In this document: positions 63,441-64,000 of the stretch, piece by piece
Position numbering within the stretch: position 1 is the first letter of the stretch
Layout of the letters: every line of letters starts with the position of its first letter
Assembly (NCBI RefSeq): GCF_021249345.1
Contig: NZ_CP089588.1
Coordinates: 1,612,001 to 1,676,000, forward strand
Direction of reading: 5' to 3'
Source: Halobacterium wangiae
GTDB lineage: Archaea > Halobacteriota > Halobacteria > Halobacteriales > Halobacteriaceae
Length of the DNA stretch: 64,000 bases
Notes under the pieces: model-generated
Database searches by the model: none
Seen by the model: only the letters and a program-made list of their open reading frames with translations
Told to the model about the DNA's origin: nothing
Program-made: the position numbers and the translations under genes

Positions 63441-63797
63441 TCAGTGGCGGTTGAGCTTCGACCGGCTGATGGCGATGCCGTTCGGCGTGACGATGAGCTG
63501 GTCGTCGCCCTTCTGGACGATGTCGCCGCCGACCTCCTGGGCGACCTGCCGGAGTTCGTCGACGACGTGTTCGACGGTGCGGTCCTCCGTGCGCAGTCGC
63601 GTGATGTCCGCGATGACCATGTCGCCGTCGTAGACGGCGTCCTTGATGGCGATGACGTCCTCCTGGCCGTCGATCTCCGCGACGTGTACTTTCACACCGA
63701 CTTCGCTCGCGTCCGTGTCGAAGTCGTCGATGTCCAGTTCGACGTAATCCTCGGTGGAACTCCCGCTCCCGCCGAGAATCTTCTCCATGAAGCCCAT
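63441..63797 (-). CDS. sepF: Cell-division protein SepF
   Basis: A 118-aa SepF: MGFMEKILGGSGSSTEDYVELDIDDFD is the membrane-binding start; the core VIAIKDAVYDGDMVIADITRLRTEDRTVEHVVDELRQVAQEVGGDIVQKGDDQLIVTPNGIAISRSKL is the dimer-forming part. In haloarchaea it tethers FtsZ1 and FtsZ2 to the membrane at midcell. The length and order are typical. Confidence 0.95.
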   Translation of the reverse strand: MGFMEKILGGSGSSTEDYVELDIDDFDTDASEVGVKVHVAEIDGQEDVIAIKDAVYDGDMVIADITRLRTEDRTVEHVVDELRQVAQEVGGDIVQKGDDQLIVTPNGIAISRSKLNRH

Positions 63798-63865
63798 AGA
63801 CGTATGACCCGCCCGCCGCCCGCATAGTTCTTGCGTCAGACGCGCCCGAGTCGTGGCGGGTCGGG

Positions 63866-64000
63866 CTAGTCCGCTCCGCCGAGCGAGTCGTCGTCCACCC
63901 AGGCTTCGTAGCCGCCCTCCATGCTGGCGACCGTCTCCGCGTCCCCGTACTCGGCGACGAACCGGGCGGCCTGCACGGACGTCTCGCCGACGTAACAGTA
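63866..64000 (-). CDS. Rhodanese-domain protein (partial, 3' end)
   Basis: The window edge cuts off the N terminus. The 44 visible C-terminal residues begin YCYVGETSVQAARFVAEYGD and continue AETVASMEGGYEAWV and DDDSLGGAD-stop. The active-site loop CYVGETS with the presumed nucleophilic Cys is visible at the very edge. It is a second rhodanese, distinct from that at 203 (CPHGESS). Confidence 0.88.
   Translation of the reverse strand, partial: YCYVGETSVQAARFVAEYGDAETVASMEGGYEAWVDDDSLGGAD

Overview
This window is chromosomal DNA of a halophilic archaeon (class Halobacteria). The evidence is a very GC-rich sequence with GC-biased third codon positions, strongly acidic predicted proteins, leaderless genes with AT-rich TATA boxes about 26-30 bp before the start codon, and lineage-typical families: coenzyme F420 enzymes, SepF, ABCE1/RLI, a PIN-KH ATPase, Tat-exported lipoproteins, a PGF-CTERM surface protein and many small zinc-finger proteins. 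Gene order is that of a compact core chromosome. I saw no rRNA, tRNA, CRISPR array, prophage or replication origin.

Layout. 1-5.2 kb: a rhodanese, aIF1, and a transglutaminase/DUF58/MoxR operon. 5.2-10.7 kb: small proteins, the F420 genes mer and cofE, a phosphodiesterase, a Nudix-eIF2B fusion and a membrane protein/DsbA pair. 10.7-20.1 kb: two GTPases (EngB, NOG1-like), SIMPL and DUF389 membrane-associated proteins, a hydrolase, the secG-pdxT-bfn-hisE cluster, thioredoxin and an SLC13/RCK permease. 20.1-27.7 kb: npdG, a HAD phosphatase, UPF0146, archaemetzincin, HflX, a secreted protein, ABCE1 and a small membrane protein. 27.7-32.3 kb: a winged-helix protein, a Tat lipoprotein, a PIN-ATPase-KH protein and an IS200/IS605-type element carrying only tnpB. 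32.3-38.4 kb: M20 and M32 peptidases, GNAT and alcohol dehydrogenase, with two M32 paralogues bracketing the last two. 38.4-48.5 kb: zinc-finger micro-proteins, a disrupted pseudogene, a DMT exporter, a Rep/UvrD helicase, an M24-like protein, cytidine deaminase, riboflavin synthase, PrsW, an FAU-1-type RNase and a NifU domain. 48.5-64 kb: an LVIVD-repeat exported protein, AIM24, universal stress proteins, an SDR, YbaK, UvrA, a 5'-nucleotidase-like protein, HNH endonuclease, geranylgeranyl reductase, YgfZ, small regulators, SepF and a partial rhodanese at the right edge.

How the genes work together. Most are housekeeping: F420 metabolism, translation and ribosome handling, DNA repair, lipid saturation, cofactor synthesis and cell division. 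Packing is tight. Many same-strand neighbours overlap at ATGA or GTGA, and five convergent pairs overlap at their stop codons.

The most unusual signals are in the accessory DNA. (i) The tnpB element has matching end hairpins and a flanking TTGAT, and the pre-insertion site can be rebuilt; the predicted guide lies over the promoter of the PIN-ATPase gene. (ii) A pseudogene carries an in-frame TAG and a 54-bp in-frame insertion containing a hairpin. (iii) The last 42 bp of an SDR gene recur 131 bp downstream with only synonymous changes. (iv) Several intergenic regions hold a family of hairpin-rich elements, some bounded by 12-13 bp inverted repeats and many with a TTC loop.
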